A DNA stretch of 5,969 nt, from NCBI GenBank assembly GCA_025351525.1, contig JANXVV010000437.1, positions 1 to 5,969 on the forward strand. Reading direction: 5' to 3'. Below, piece after piece: positions 1 to 5,633 of the stretch (its first letter is position 1; the number at the start of each line of letters is the position of its first letter). Made by a program: the position numbers and the translations under genes. Origin of the DNA: Humisphaera sp. GTDB lineage: Bacteria; Planctomycetota; Phycisphaerae; Tepidisphaerales; Tepidisphaeraceae. The notes under the pieces were generated by a model, which saw nothing but the letters and a program-made list of their open reading frames with translations, did not search any database and had not been told where the DNA came from.

Positions 1-375
1 CCATTCGATCCACCGCTGGAAATGCTCGGGCGTGAGCGCATCGCGATCGACGCGCTTTCCCTCCGTCTCGGCATAGCAGGCATGAAGGTTCAGGCGATGT
101 TTGCCGGGAATCAGCGAGAGGGCTTTGTCGATATCCGCCCGTAATTCAACGGGGTTGCGGGCCTTGCCCGGATAGTTGCCGGTGACGGCCAGCCCGCTGC
201 CGAGCTCGATGCCGCTGTTTTCAAAACCGCCGACGTCATCCCCCTGCCAGCAATGTAGGGAGATCGGCACGCGCGTCAGTTTTGCCATCGTCTCGTCGAC
301 GTTCACGCCGAGCGCTGCGTAACTTTCTTTTGCCGCATTGAACGCGGTTTCGATTTGAATCGTTCGATTGGACAT
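1..375 (-). CDS. rhaA: L-rhamnose isomerase, N-terminal part (cut by the window edge)
   Basis: Encodes the first 125 residues of L-rhamnose isomerase, the metal-dependent cytoplasmic enzyme that converts L-rhamnose to L-rhamnulose at the start of rhamnose breakdown. The family is usually about 420 residues, so roughly 70% lies beyond the left edge. I read the reverse strand by hand. Recognisable family blocks are PISLHCWQGDDVGGFEN (37-53), TGNYPGKARNPVELRADI (65-82), LIPGKHRLNLHA (88-99) and the LTPEHFQRWIEW block at the edge (114-125). These match the E. coli RhaA N-terminus closely. The ATG is supported by an AGGAAG ribosome binding site 8 bases upstream. The gene starts 12 bases after the stop of the YhaM-like nuclease gene, so the two are probably co-transcribed. 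No rhamnose regulator or kinase gene is visible. Identification is firm; completeness cannot be judged. Confidence 0.93.
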   Translation of the reverse strand, partial: MSNRTIQIETAFNAAKESYAALGVNVDETMAKLTRVPISLHCWQGDDVGGFENSGIELGSGLAVTGNYPGKARNPVELRADIDKALSLIPGKHRLNLHACYAETEGKRVDRDALTPEHFQRWIEW

Positions 376-383
376 GCCTGAAT

Positions 384-389
384 CTTCCT
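384..389 (-). promoter_or_regulatory. Ribosome binding site of rhaA
   Basis: AGGAAG reads on the minus strand 8 bases before the rhaA ATG and overlaps the TAG stop codon (388-390) of the upstream nuclease gene. The overlap suggests translational coupling and fixes the rhaA start. It is one of only two good Shine-Dalgarno sites in the window. Confidence 0.75.
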
Positions 390-1482
390 ACTTTTTCTTG
401 GCCGGCATCGACTCAAACAGCGGGTTGGTCAACTGCATTTTCAAGGTCGGAACTTCTTGCGGTTCCGGGGCCGGAGCATCGATCGATTCGGTTTCCGGCG
501 CTTCAGCCGGGGCGACATCCGGGCGATACAGTCGGCCATTCATCGCCTTCATGTACTCGGTCCAATTTCCCTCTCCGTTGGTTCCACCTTCGCCACGGCA
601 GGCCTGCAACACGATCTGCATCTTCGCATCCATGTTGTCGATCATGGCGACGAAGACCGCCTCCGGTGTCGCCGGCACCCTGGCCGCGCCGAATTCCGGT
701 TTTTCGTGGTGGCTCAAGATGATGTGCTGCAAAACATCGATCAGATTCTGGGGAATTTTTTCGCCCAGGACCTGCTCGGCCTGCCGCGCCTTTTGCTCGA
801 CCCACATGGCGCTCTTGACGATATGACCGATCAGATGGCCGCCGTCCGTGTAACCGAAAGCCGTCTCGTATTTCAGTTCCCACGTCTTGGCGATATCGTG
901 CAGAAACACCCCGGCCAAAACCAAATCGCGATTCAGCCCCGGATAAAATTTGACGGCGGCGTCGGCGACCTCCATCGCGTTCAGCGTGTGTTCCAGCAAC
1001 CCGCCCAGAAACGCATGGTGAAACGTCTGCGCCGCCGGGGCGCGATAAAAATCCCTCATCAATTTTTCATCGTCGAGATACGCCGCCACCAGCGCCGCCA
1101 GATGACGATTCTGGATGCTGCCGAGTATCTCAACCAGCTTGCGGCACATCGGTTCGATCGGCTTGGTCGTGTGCGGCAGCAGGTCGCCGATCTCATACGT
1201 GCCCTCCTTCGCCGGCCATAACTGCTCAATGATGATCTGCAGATTGTTCTGATAGTTTTCCACCCGCCCGCGCACGCGGATGAAACCGCTTTCGGGCATC
1301 AGATTGAAGATGTCGCGCGTCGCATTCCACATCCTCGCGGTGATCTGGGTCGAGCGATCGGAGATGAAGGCCTTGATGTAGTGCTTGCCGTTCGAGGACT
1401 GGGCGAGTTGCTTGTTGGTGATGACGAAAACGTCTTCGACCATGTCTCCCGCCTGACAGTCGGAAAGGAATATTCGGCGCAT
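388..1482 (-). CDS. YhaM-family 3'-5' exoribonuclease (OB-fold plus HD domain)
   Basis: A 364-residue cytoplasmic protein with the layout of YhaM/CBF1-type 3'-5' exoribonucleases, which act in RNA (and ssDNA) turnover. Residues 13-92 look like a nucleic-acid-binding OB fold (NGKHYIKAFISDRSTQITARMW, then IRVRGRVENYQNNLQIII). Residues about 150-290 form a metal-dependent HD domain. Visible metal/catalytic candidates are H155/H156 and H165 in HHAFLGGLLEHT, H195-D196 in FLHDIAK, H216 and H220 in HLIGH, H258/H259 in ILSHHE, and D282 in IDNMDAK. The tail from about 320 to 364 is rich in Pro, Ala and Glu, ends in lysines, and is probably disordered; Bacillus YhaM is shorter at the C-terminus. The ATG gives an N-terminus starting directly before the OB fold. 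No Shine-Dalgarno is seen, and a promoter-like pair places transcription start at the ATG. rhaA follows after 12 bases. The family call is firm, the exact substrate is inferred. Confidence 0.88.
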   Translation of the reverse strand: MRRIFLSDCQAGDMVEDVFVITNKQLAQSSNGKHYIKAFISDRSTQITARMWNATRDIFNLMPESGFIRVRGRVENYQNNLQIIIEQLWPAKEGTYEIGDLLPHTTKPIEPMCRKLVEILGSIQNRHLAALVAAYLDDEKLMRDFYRAPAAQTFHHAFLGGLLEHTLNAMEVADAAVKFYPGLNRDLVLAGVFLHDIAKTWELKYETAFGYTDGGHLIGHIVKSAMWVEQKARQAEQVLGEKIPQNLIDVLQHIILSHHEKPEFGAARVPATPEAVFVAMIDNMDAKMQIVLQACRGEGGTNGEGNWTEYMKAMNGRLYRPDVAPAEAPETESIDAPAPEPQEVPTLKMQLTNPLFESMPAKKK

Positions 1483-1488
1483 GATGGG

Positions 1489-1517
1489 TTTGTACGGTAA
1501 CGATGGCTAAGCCGCAA
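1489..1517 (-). promoter_or_regulatory. Candidate promoter of the YhaM-like gene (possibly leaderless)
   Basis: On the minus strand, TTGCGG (1517-1512), a 17-base spacer and TACAAA (1494-1489) form a fair sigma70-type promoter. Only 6 bases separate the -10 hexamer from the ATG at 1482, so transcription would begin at or next to the A of the start codon. A perfect TTGACA also occurs at 1539-1534 on this strand, but no good -10 lies 16-18 bases from it. Confidence 0.4.
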
Positions 1518-1554
1518 GCGGGAGAGAATGATCTGTCAACTGGGGGAGATGATA

Positions 1555-1583
1555 TTGGCGCGTGGCCTGCGGGTTCCTATGAT
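1555..1583 (+). promoter_or_regulatory. Promoter of the TolC-family gene
   Basis: TTGGCG (1555-1560), a 17-base spacer and TATGAT (1578-1583) make the best sigma70-type promoter in the window, matching the consensus at 4/6 and 5/6 positions. Transcription would start near 1590. This rules out translation from the first in-frame ATG at 1528 if this is the main promoter, and favours starts at 1612 or 1633. Confidence 0.6.
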
Positions 1584-1611
1584 GCCGCCCTCTCTCAATT
1601 GGAATACTGAA

Positions 1612-3414
1612 ATGATGGCATTGAAAAATCATATGAATTCAAACCGCTCACTGGCCCGCACGCTTTCCGTGGTTCTGGTTTCGTCGGCTGCCGCGATGGC
1701 GGTGGCGACACTTTCGGGATGCGGAATCGACCCGGCACCGTTCAACCCGAACAGTTTTCAACGGCTGGCCCGCGCGCACGCCGTCGAGAACACGTCGCAG
1801 GAGATGCGCCCGTTGCCCGAACGGTTGGAGTCGCCGTATTTATCCTCGACCCAGCCCGCCACGCGACCTTCGTTTGCCCCGGCCACGCAGCCCGGTCCCG
1901 GCTCGCGCGTGATGCGGCGAATGAGTTTGCACGATGTGGTGCGCGTGGCAGTCGCCCATAACGCCGACGTGCGCGTGAACAGCTACCAACCCGCCATCGA
2001 CAGCGCGCGGGTCACCGAGGCGAATGCGGCTTACGATCTGAAATACTTCACGACCTTCCAGTTCGCCAATCAGAACGATTTGTTCCCTTCGTCGACCAAC
2101 CCGGGCATCAGTCCCATCGCCGGGAAGAATACGATTCTCTTCCAGGATTTGCAGGCGCAAACCGGCATCCGCCAGGATACCAACACCGGTGCCAAGCTCG
2201 AAATACGCGGCCAGACCGACCAGTTTTTCCGCAGCGGTCCCGGCACCAAAGGCCTGGCCAGGGCCAATTTCAGGCCCAATCCGTTTTGGACGAATCAGTT
2301 GACGCTCCAGGTCACGCAACCCCTGCTGCAAAATTTCGGTGGTGAAGCCAACGCGGCCCGCATTGCGATCGCCCGCAACACGCAGAAGAGCAGCATGTTG
2401 GACTTCCGGTTGAATCTCGAAAAAAATCTGGCGGAATTGGAGCAGGCGTATTGGAAGCTGGTGGCCGCCGAGCAGGAAGTGAAGATTCGCGAGAATCTGC
2501 TTCAGCAGACGATGGACACCGCCGGTTTGCTGCGAAAGCGCGTCGGCACCGAAGGAACGACGAATACTGAAGTGGCCCAAGCCAACGCCGCCGTCGGAAG
2601 TCGGGCGGCGGATCTGTTTCGGGCCCGTGCGGACGTGGAGACGCTTTCCGATGAAGTGAAAAACAAAATGAACGATCCGGAGTTCCCGGTTTCGACGGGG
2701 GATTTGATTCTGGCCGCAGATGTTCCGATTGAATTGCCCGTGCATTTTGATGCCGCCGAGCAGATTCAAACCGCCCTGACGTTTCGCGCCGAGCTTTCGC
2801 AGCAGCAGGTGAAAATCGATTCCGCCGAGCTGACGGTTCATGCCGCCAAAAATAATGAGCTGCCCAAATTCGACTTCATCGGCAGCGTCTCACTCCTTGG
2901 CGTGGGAAACGGTTTTAATTCGGCGACCAAAAATCAGGGGCGGTTCAACTACACGGATTTCACGCTGGGATTTCAGTTGGAAGTCCCGATCGGTGGCCGG
3001 GAGGCGCGGGCGATCTATCAGCGTACTCTCTTGCAAAGGCAGCAGGCGATCGAGCAGTACCGGGCGTTGATCGATCAGGTGACGCTTGAAGTCAAGAAGG
3101 CACAGCGAGAAGTGGAAACGACTTGGAGCGAGATGGCCAGCCTGCGCCAGGCACGCATCGCGGCGGAGGAAGAATTGCGCCGCCTGAATATCGACCAGGA
3201 CCGCGCCAATGCGGTCAGCCCCGGTTTCATCAACACCAAGCTCGATGCCCAGTTTCGCCTGAGCGATCTGGCCCGACGGGAGATCACCGCCATCGTCGGC
3301 TACAACATCGCCATCTCCGGTTTGGAGCGGGCGAAGGGCACGATTCTGCGGTATGACAATGTGGTGTTGGAGGAAGAGGTCAAACCGTACTTTGTGCAGA
3401 AGTCATTGAAGTGA
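1612..3414 (+). CDS. TolC-family outer-membrane efflux lipoprotein
   Basis: Encodes about 600 residues of a TolC/outer membrane efflux protein, which forms a trimeric beta-barrel and periplasmic alpha-helical tunnel for export with an inner-membrane pump. Residues 1-37 are a lipoprotein signal peptide: a basic n-region, a hydrophobic stretch (SVVLVSSAAAMAVATLSGC), then lipobox LSG-C with the lipidated cysteine at about residue 37. A Pro/Thr/Gln/Ala-rich linker follows (TQPATRPSFAPATQPG, 80-95). The OEP repeats start at MSLHDVV (about 104). Family signatures are LQVTQPLLQNFGGEA (232-246) and TLGFQLEVPIGGREARA (451-467), with long helices rich in Glu, Gln and Ala between and after them. Start 1612 was chosen because the promoter at 1555-1583 excludes 1528, and GGAA lies 7 bases before it; 1633 (MNSNRSL) is an equally good signal peptide start. 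No pump or adaptor gene lies in the window, so the partner is unknown. Length is above classical TolC (about 490), mainly through the N-terminal linker and loops. Confidence 0.9.
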   Translation: MMALKNHMNSNRSLARTLSVVLVSSAAAMAVATLSGCGIDPAPFNPNSFQRLARAHAVENTSQEMRPLPERLESPYLSSTQPATRPSFAPATQPGPGSRVMRRMSLHDVVRVAVAHNADVRVNSYQPAIDSARVTEANAAYDLKYFTTFQFANQNDLFPSSTNPGISPIAGKNTILFQDLQAQTGIRQDTNTGAKLEIRGQTDQFFRSGPGTKGLARANFRPNPFWTNQLTLQVTQPLLQNFGGEANAARIAIARNTQKSSMLDFRLNLEKNLAELEQAYWKLVAAEQEVKIRENLLQQTMDTAGLLRKRVGTEGTTNTEVAQANAAVGSRAADLFRARADVETLSDEVKNKMNDPEFPVSTGDLILAADVPIELPVHFDAAEQIQTALTFRAELSQQQVKIDSAELTVHAAKNNELPKFDFIGSVSLLGVGNGFNSATKNQGRFNYTDFTLGFQLEVPIGGREARAIYQRTLLQRQQAIEQYRALIDQVTLEVKKAQREVETTWSEMASLRQARIAAEEELRRLNIDQDRANAVSPGFINTKLDAQFRLSDLARREITAIVGYNIAISGLERAKGTILRYDNVVLEEEVKPYFVQKSLK

Positions 3415-3438
3415 TGAGTTTTTGAAGCAACAGGAGAA

Positions 3439-3460
3439 CCCACGGAACAAGTTCCGTGGG
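3439..3460. terminator. Bidirectional terminator between converging genes
   Basis: A perfect inverted repeat of 10 bases (CCCACGGAAC / GTTCCGTGGG) around two A bases gives a 9-base-pair stem with a CAAG tetraloop. It lies 24 bases after the TolC-family stop and 14 bases after the serS stop (read on the minus strand). The plus-strand tail (CTTTCAT) and minus-strand tail (TTCTCCTG) are only weakly T-rich, so termination strength is uncertain. Position between convergent genes is the main support. Confidence 0.72.
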
Positions 3461-3474
3461 CTTTCATGGATTCT

Positions 3475-4794
3475 TCATGCGTTCCCGATGATCTCGCGAT
3501 TGCCCATGTAGGGTCTTAGCGCAGTGGGAATCGTGATGCTGCCGTTGGCATTTTGATACAGTTCCAGAATCGGGATCAGCACGCGCGGGCTGGCGATCAC
3601 GGTGTTATTGAGCGTATGGCAGATGCGCACTTTGCCTTCTTCATCGCGATATCGGAGATTCAGTCGCCGGGCTTGAAAATCGTAAAACCGCGAGGCCGAG
3701 TGCGTTTCGCCATAACTTTTGCGGGAGGGCATCCACGTTTCAATGTCGTATTTCGCCACCTGCCCCTGCCCGAGATCGCCCGTGCAGACCTTCACGATTC
3801 GATAGGGAAGATCCAGCTTCTGCAAAATCGCCTCGGCGTTCTGCAGAATCTCCTCGTGCCATCGCTTGGATTCCTTGATGTCATTTTTGCAGATGATGAC
3901 CTGTTCGACTTTGTCGAACTGATGGATGCGATACAGGCCGGCGGTGTCTTTTCCGTAGGTGCCGGCCTCGCGGCGAAAGCAGGGGCTCATGCCGACGTAT
4001 TTGCGGGGAAGGGTTTTTCCGTCAAGCGTTTCATCCATGTGAAACGCCGTGAGCGAAACCTCGGCGGTGCCGACGAGATACTTCGCCGGTTCCTCATTGC
4101 TCATCACATAGCTCTGCTCGCGGCCGAGCGGAAAATAACCCGTGCCGACCATTGCCGGCTCGCGGACCAGCACGGGGACGGTCATCGGAATGAACCCGCG
4201 CTCCATCATCATGTCCTGCGCCAGCCTTAACACCGCTTGATGGAGCAACGCCCCGTCACCGATGAGAAAATAGCTGCGCGACCCCGCCAGTTTCACACCG
4301 CGATCGACATCGATCAGATTGAGCTCCGAGCCGAGCGTCATGTGATCTTTTGGCGAGAAGTCGAATTGCCGGACGGTGCCCCATTTCTTGATCTCGACAT
4401 TTTCCGAATCATCCCTGCCGACCGGGACATCGTCATCGGCCGGCTGAGCGCAGCGCAGCAAAATCTCCATCAATCGCGGATCGATCTCCGCCACCTGCGC
4501 ATCCAGCGTTTGCTCCTGCGCTTTCAACTCCGTCGGGCGGGATTGAAGATTTTTCATCTCCTCCTGCACCGCCGATTTCTCGGTGGGCGAAGCACTTTTT
4601 AGACGGCCCGCAAGTTGGGCGATCTGCTTGCCGATCGAATTTTTTTCGGCGGTGAGCTGCTGGCGAGTGCTGTCGAGCGCACGACGTTTAGCGTCCAGTT
4701 CCAGCAGCGTGTCGATATCCACGTCGATGCGCTTGAGCTGAGCCGCATGGCGATACCGGTCGGGGTTTTCCCGCAAATCCTTCAGGTCGATCAT
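3475..4794 (-). CDS. serS: Seryl-tRNA synthetase
   Basis: A complete 439-residue cytoplasmic class II aminoacyl-tRNA synthetase that charges tRNA-Ser (and tRNA-Sec where present) with serine. Residues 1-110 are the tRNA-binding N-domain: MIDLKDLRENPDRYR, then the long antiparallel coiled-coil arm (about 27-105). The catalytic core follows, with the serine-binding TxE motif at T243-A-E245 (VGTAEVSL), motif 2 at 268-300 (GMSPCFRREAGTYGKDTAGLYRIHQFDKVE), the ETHSASRFYDFQARR segment (363-377), and motif 3 at 395-411 (LNNTVIASPRVLIPILE). The C-terminal end (IPTALRPYMG) is typical. Start 4794 was chosen because MIDLK is the conserved SerRS N-terminus; the open frame continues 45 codons upstream to 4929, but that part runs into a repeat element and has no family similarity. 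No Shine-Dalgarno is visible before the ATG. Motif 3 has the ASPR form instead of the E. coli AVGR form. It converges on the TolC-family gene. Confidence 0.96.
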   Translation of the reverse strand: MIDLKDLRENPDRYRHAAQLKRIDVDIDTLLELDAKRRALDSTRQQLTAEKNSIGKQIAQLAGRLKSASPTEKSAVQEEMKNLQSRPTELKAQEQTLDAQVAEIDPRLMEILLRCAQPADDDVPVGRDDSENVEIKKWGTVRQFDFSPKDHMTLGSELNLIDVDRGVKLAGSRSYFLIGDGALLHQAVLRLAQDMMMERGFIPMTVPVLVREPAMVGTGYFPLGREQSYVMSNEEPAKYLVGTAEVSLTAFHMDETLDGKTLPRKYVGMSPCFRREAGTYGKDTAGLYRIHQFDKVEQVIICKNDIKESKRWHEEILQNAEAILQKLDLPYRIVKVCTGDLGQGQVAKYDIETWMPSRKSYGETHSASRFYDFQARRLNLRYRDEEGKVRICHTLNNTVIASPRVLIPILELYQNANGSITIPTALRPYMGNREIIGNA

Positions 4795-4801
4795 GCGCGT
4801 G

Positions 4802-4810
4802 CTTGTATCA
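4802..4810 (-). promoter_or_regulatory. Candidate extended -10 element of serS
   Basis: TGATACAAG on the minus strand contains a TGn extension followed by TACAAG (4/6 match to TATAAT). It ends 7 bases before the serS ATG. No clear -35 is found 16-18 bases upstream. If used, the serS mRNA would have no leader, which fits the missing Shine-Dalgarno site. No T-box-like leader is seen. Confidence 0.3.
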
Positions 4811-4870
4811 GATTTGACGACAGTGTTGTAGTGACACGATTTTTTCGTTGGGCACGGAAAATTCAGATCA

Positions 4871-5003
4871 ACCACGATGTTACGAAAACACGAAGGAATA
4901 CAAAGAGTGTTGAATCGCATTGCGCGCAATATGCGTTTTCATCATATCTTCGAAATCCTCCGCATGCCTTGCTGCATGAAATTCCTCTTCGTGTTTTCGT
5001 GGT
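4871..5003. repeat. Intergenic inverted-repeat element with CACGAA-type arms
   Basis: The spacer between the thioesterase and serS genes holds two inverted arms. The 14-base core ACGAAAACACGAAG (4882-4895) returns as its exact reverse complement at 4987-5000. The match continues inward to GAAT / ATTCC after a two-base insertion in the right arm, and both outer ends carry ACCACGA-like sequence. The arms are separated by about 80 bases that include the perfect palindrome ATTGCGCGCAAT (4919-4930). Arms of the style CACGAAGACACGAAG are, to my knowledge, common in intergenic DNA of Planctomycetota and Verrucomicrobiota, and give spurious ORFs with TTKTRR-like translations, as seen here on the minus strand near 5010. 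No transposase is encoded. A degenerate miniature mobile element is one possible explanation. Copy number cannot be judged from one copy. Confidence 0.6.
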
Positions 5004-5019
5004 GAATAATCCGGGATTT

Positions 5020-5433
5020 TTAGCTTCGCTTCGACAGATATTCGGGAATCTCACGCAGTTGCCCGTCCTTTCCAACGCACGCGATCGTGGTGGCGCCTTC
5101 GGCCAGCACCGTATTCCCCCGCTTCAACTCATAAGTATGATCGATCCTAACGGCGGTCTGCCGGGCAATGCGGGTGATGAGCGTCAATTCCTGATCGTAC
5201 TTCGCCGGGGATTTATAGCGGCACTCGGCTTTGACGACGACGAAGAAGATGCCGTCTCGCTCTAGGTCGCCGTAACTGTGCCCGCGATCGCGCAGCAGTT
5301 CGATGCGGCCCATTTCAAAATATTGCAAAAAACGGCTGTGATGCAGATACCCCATCGCATCCACCTCGGGATACCGCACGCGGATCGCCAGAGTATGTTG
5401 AATCAAAGGGGATGGTGGAGAATCGGCTTTCAT
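5020..5433 (-). CDS. Hotdog-fold acyl-CoA thioesterase (YbgC/FadM type, 4HBT family)
   Basis: A complete 137-residue protein of the 4-hydroxybenzoyl-CoA thioesterase-like hotdog family, which hydrolyses acyl-CoA thioesters in the cytoplasm. The first strand and active-site segment read IRVRYPEVDAMGYLHHSRFLQYFEMGRIELLRDRG (17-51). D25 in VDAMG aligns with the catalytic aspartate of 4HBT/YbgC enzymes (D17 of the Pseudomonas enzyme). The second half (FFVVVKAECRYKSPAKYDQELTLITRIARQTAVRIDHTYEL) is the usual run of long beta strands around the helix. Length is typical for the family (about 130-150). The ATG at 5433 lies directly before the hotdog domain, and no Shine-Dalgarno is visible. The gene is divergent from rpsU, 200 bases away, and upstream of serS. 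YbgC normally sits in a tol-pal cluster, which is not present here, so the physiological substrate is unknown. Confidence 0.88.
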   Translation of the reverse strand: MKADSPPSPLIQHTLAIRVRYPEVDAMGYLHHSRFLQYFEMGRIELLRDRGHSYGDLERDGIFFVVVKAECRYKSPAKYDQELTLITRIARQTAVRIDHTYELKRGNTVLAEGATTIACVGKDGQLREIPEYLSKRS

Positions 5434-5439
5434 GCCGGT

Positions 5440-5468
5440 AAAATGACCGAATCGGGCGATTGAAGCAA
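5440..5468 (-). promoter_or_regulatory. Weak candidate promoter of the thioesterase gene
   Basis: On the minus strand, TTGCTT (5468-5463), a 17-base spacer and CATTTT (5445-5440) lie 6 bases before the ATG. The -10 is poor (3/6, but keeps the A2 and T6 positions). It is listed because its spacing to the ATG is the same as for the YhaM-like gene. Confidence 0.25.
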
Positions 5469-5472
5469 CCGC

Positions 5473-5500
5473 TTGAAGAATCTTTGATTTGGGTTACACT
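5473..5500 (+). promoter_or_regulatory. Candidate promoter of rpsU
   Basis: TTGAAG (5473-5478), a 16-base spacer and TACACT (5495-5500) form a fair sigma70-type promoter. Transcription would begin near 5507, giving rpsU a leader of about 127 bases. It overlaps the upstream region of the divergent thioesterase gene. Confidence 0.5.
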
Positions 5501-5511
5501 TCCCGCCTCTC

Positions 5512-5537
5512 CCCCGTCGATGGCGACATGGACGGGG
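5512..5537 (+). promoter_or_regulatory. First hairpin in the rpsU leader
   Basis: CCCCGTC (5512-5518) and GACGGGG (5531-5537) are perfectly complementary around a 12-base loop, just downstream of the predicted transcription start. A tiny frame (MDGEVIVTNLFE, 5528-5566) starts in the loop but has no ribosome binding site. A function in mRNA stability or regulation is possible but unproven. Confidence 0.4.
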
Positions 5538-5585
5538 AAGTGATCGTCACCAATTTGTTTGAGTAATGTCTGAAAAAGACCCCCG

Positions 5586-5616
5586 GAGATTCGCCGTACT
5601 GTTGTCGGTGAATCTC
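5586..5616 (+). promoter_or_regulatory. Hairpin just upstream of the rpsU ribosome binding site
   Basis: GAGATTCGCCG (5586-5596) pairs with CGGTGAATCTC (5606-5616): 11 base pairs including one G-U, with a 9-base loop TACTGTTGT. It ends 5 bases before the AAAGGA site of rpsU. Ribosomal protein genes often carry leader structures for autogenous control, so an S21-responsive element is a reasonable guess. It has no T-run and is not a standard intrinsic terminator. Confidence 0.5.
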
Positions 5617-5621
5617 GCCAG

Positions 5622-5627
5622 AAAGGA
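5622..5627 (+). promoter_or_regulatory. Ribosome binding site of rpsU
   Basis: AAAGGA, 6 bases before the ATG at 5634, is a clear Shine-Dalgarno site and confirms the rpsU start. Confidence 0.75.
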
Positions 5628-5633
5628 CCGTTC

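Noticed and set aside
457..1221. Long plus-strand open frame opposite the YhaM-like gene
   Set aside because: Antisense shadow of a gene with clear OB and HD motifs; the translation is Arg/His/Gln-rich without a recognisable domain, and no ribosome binding site is seen.
1840..2841. 333-codon minus-strand open frame inside the TolC-family gene
   Set aside because: Shadow of GC-rich coding sequence; translation is low in family-like features and the opposite frame has clear OEP motifs.
4795..4929. 45-codon N-terminal extension of serS
   Set aside because: The conserved SerRS N-terminus begins at MIDLK (4794); the extension translates spacer and repeat-arm sequence.
4863..5075. Small minus-strand open frame with TTKTRR-like translation
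   Set aside because: It is a translation of the inverted-repeat element and the end of the thioesterase gene, a well-known type of spurious ORF.
3553..5265. Three plus-strand open frames opposite serS and the thioesterase gene
   Set aside because: Antisense to genes with strong family identity; they run across gene borders and the repeat with no domains.
5528..5566. 12-codon frame in the rpsU leader (MDGEVIVTNLFE)
   Set aside because: No Shine-Dalgarno and starts in a hairpin loop; too short to tell from chance without conservation.
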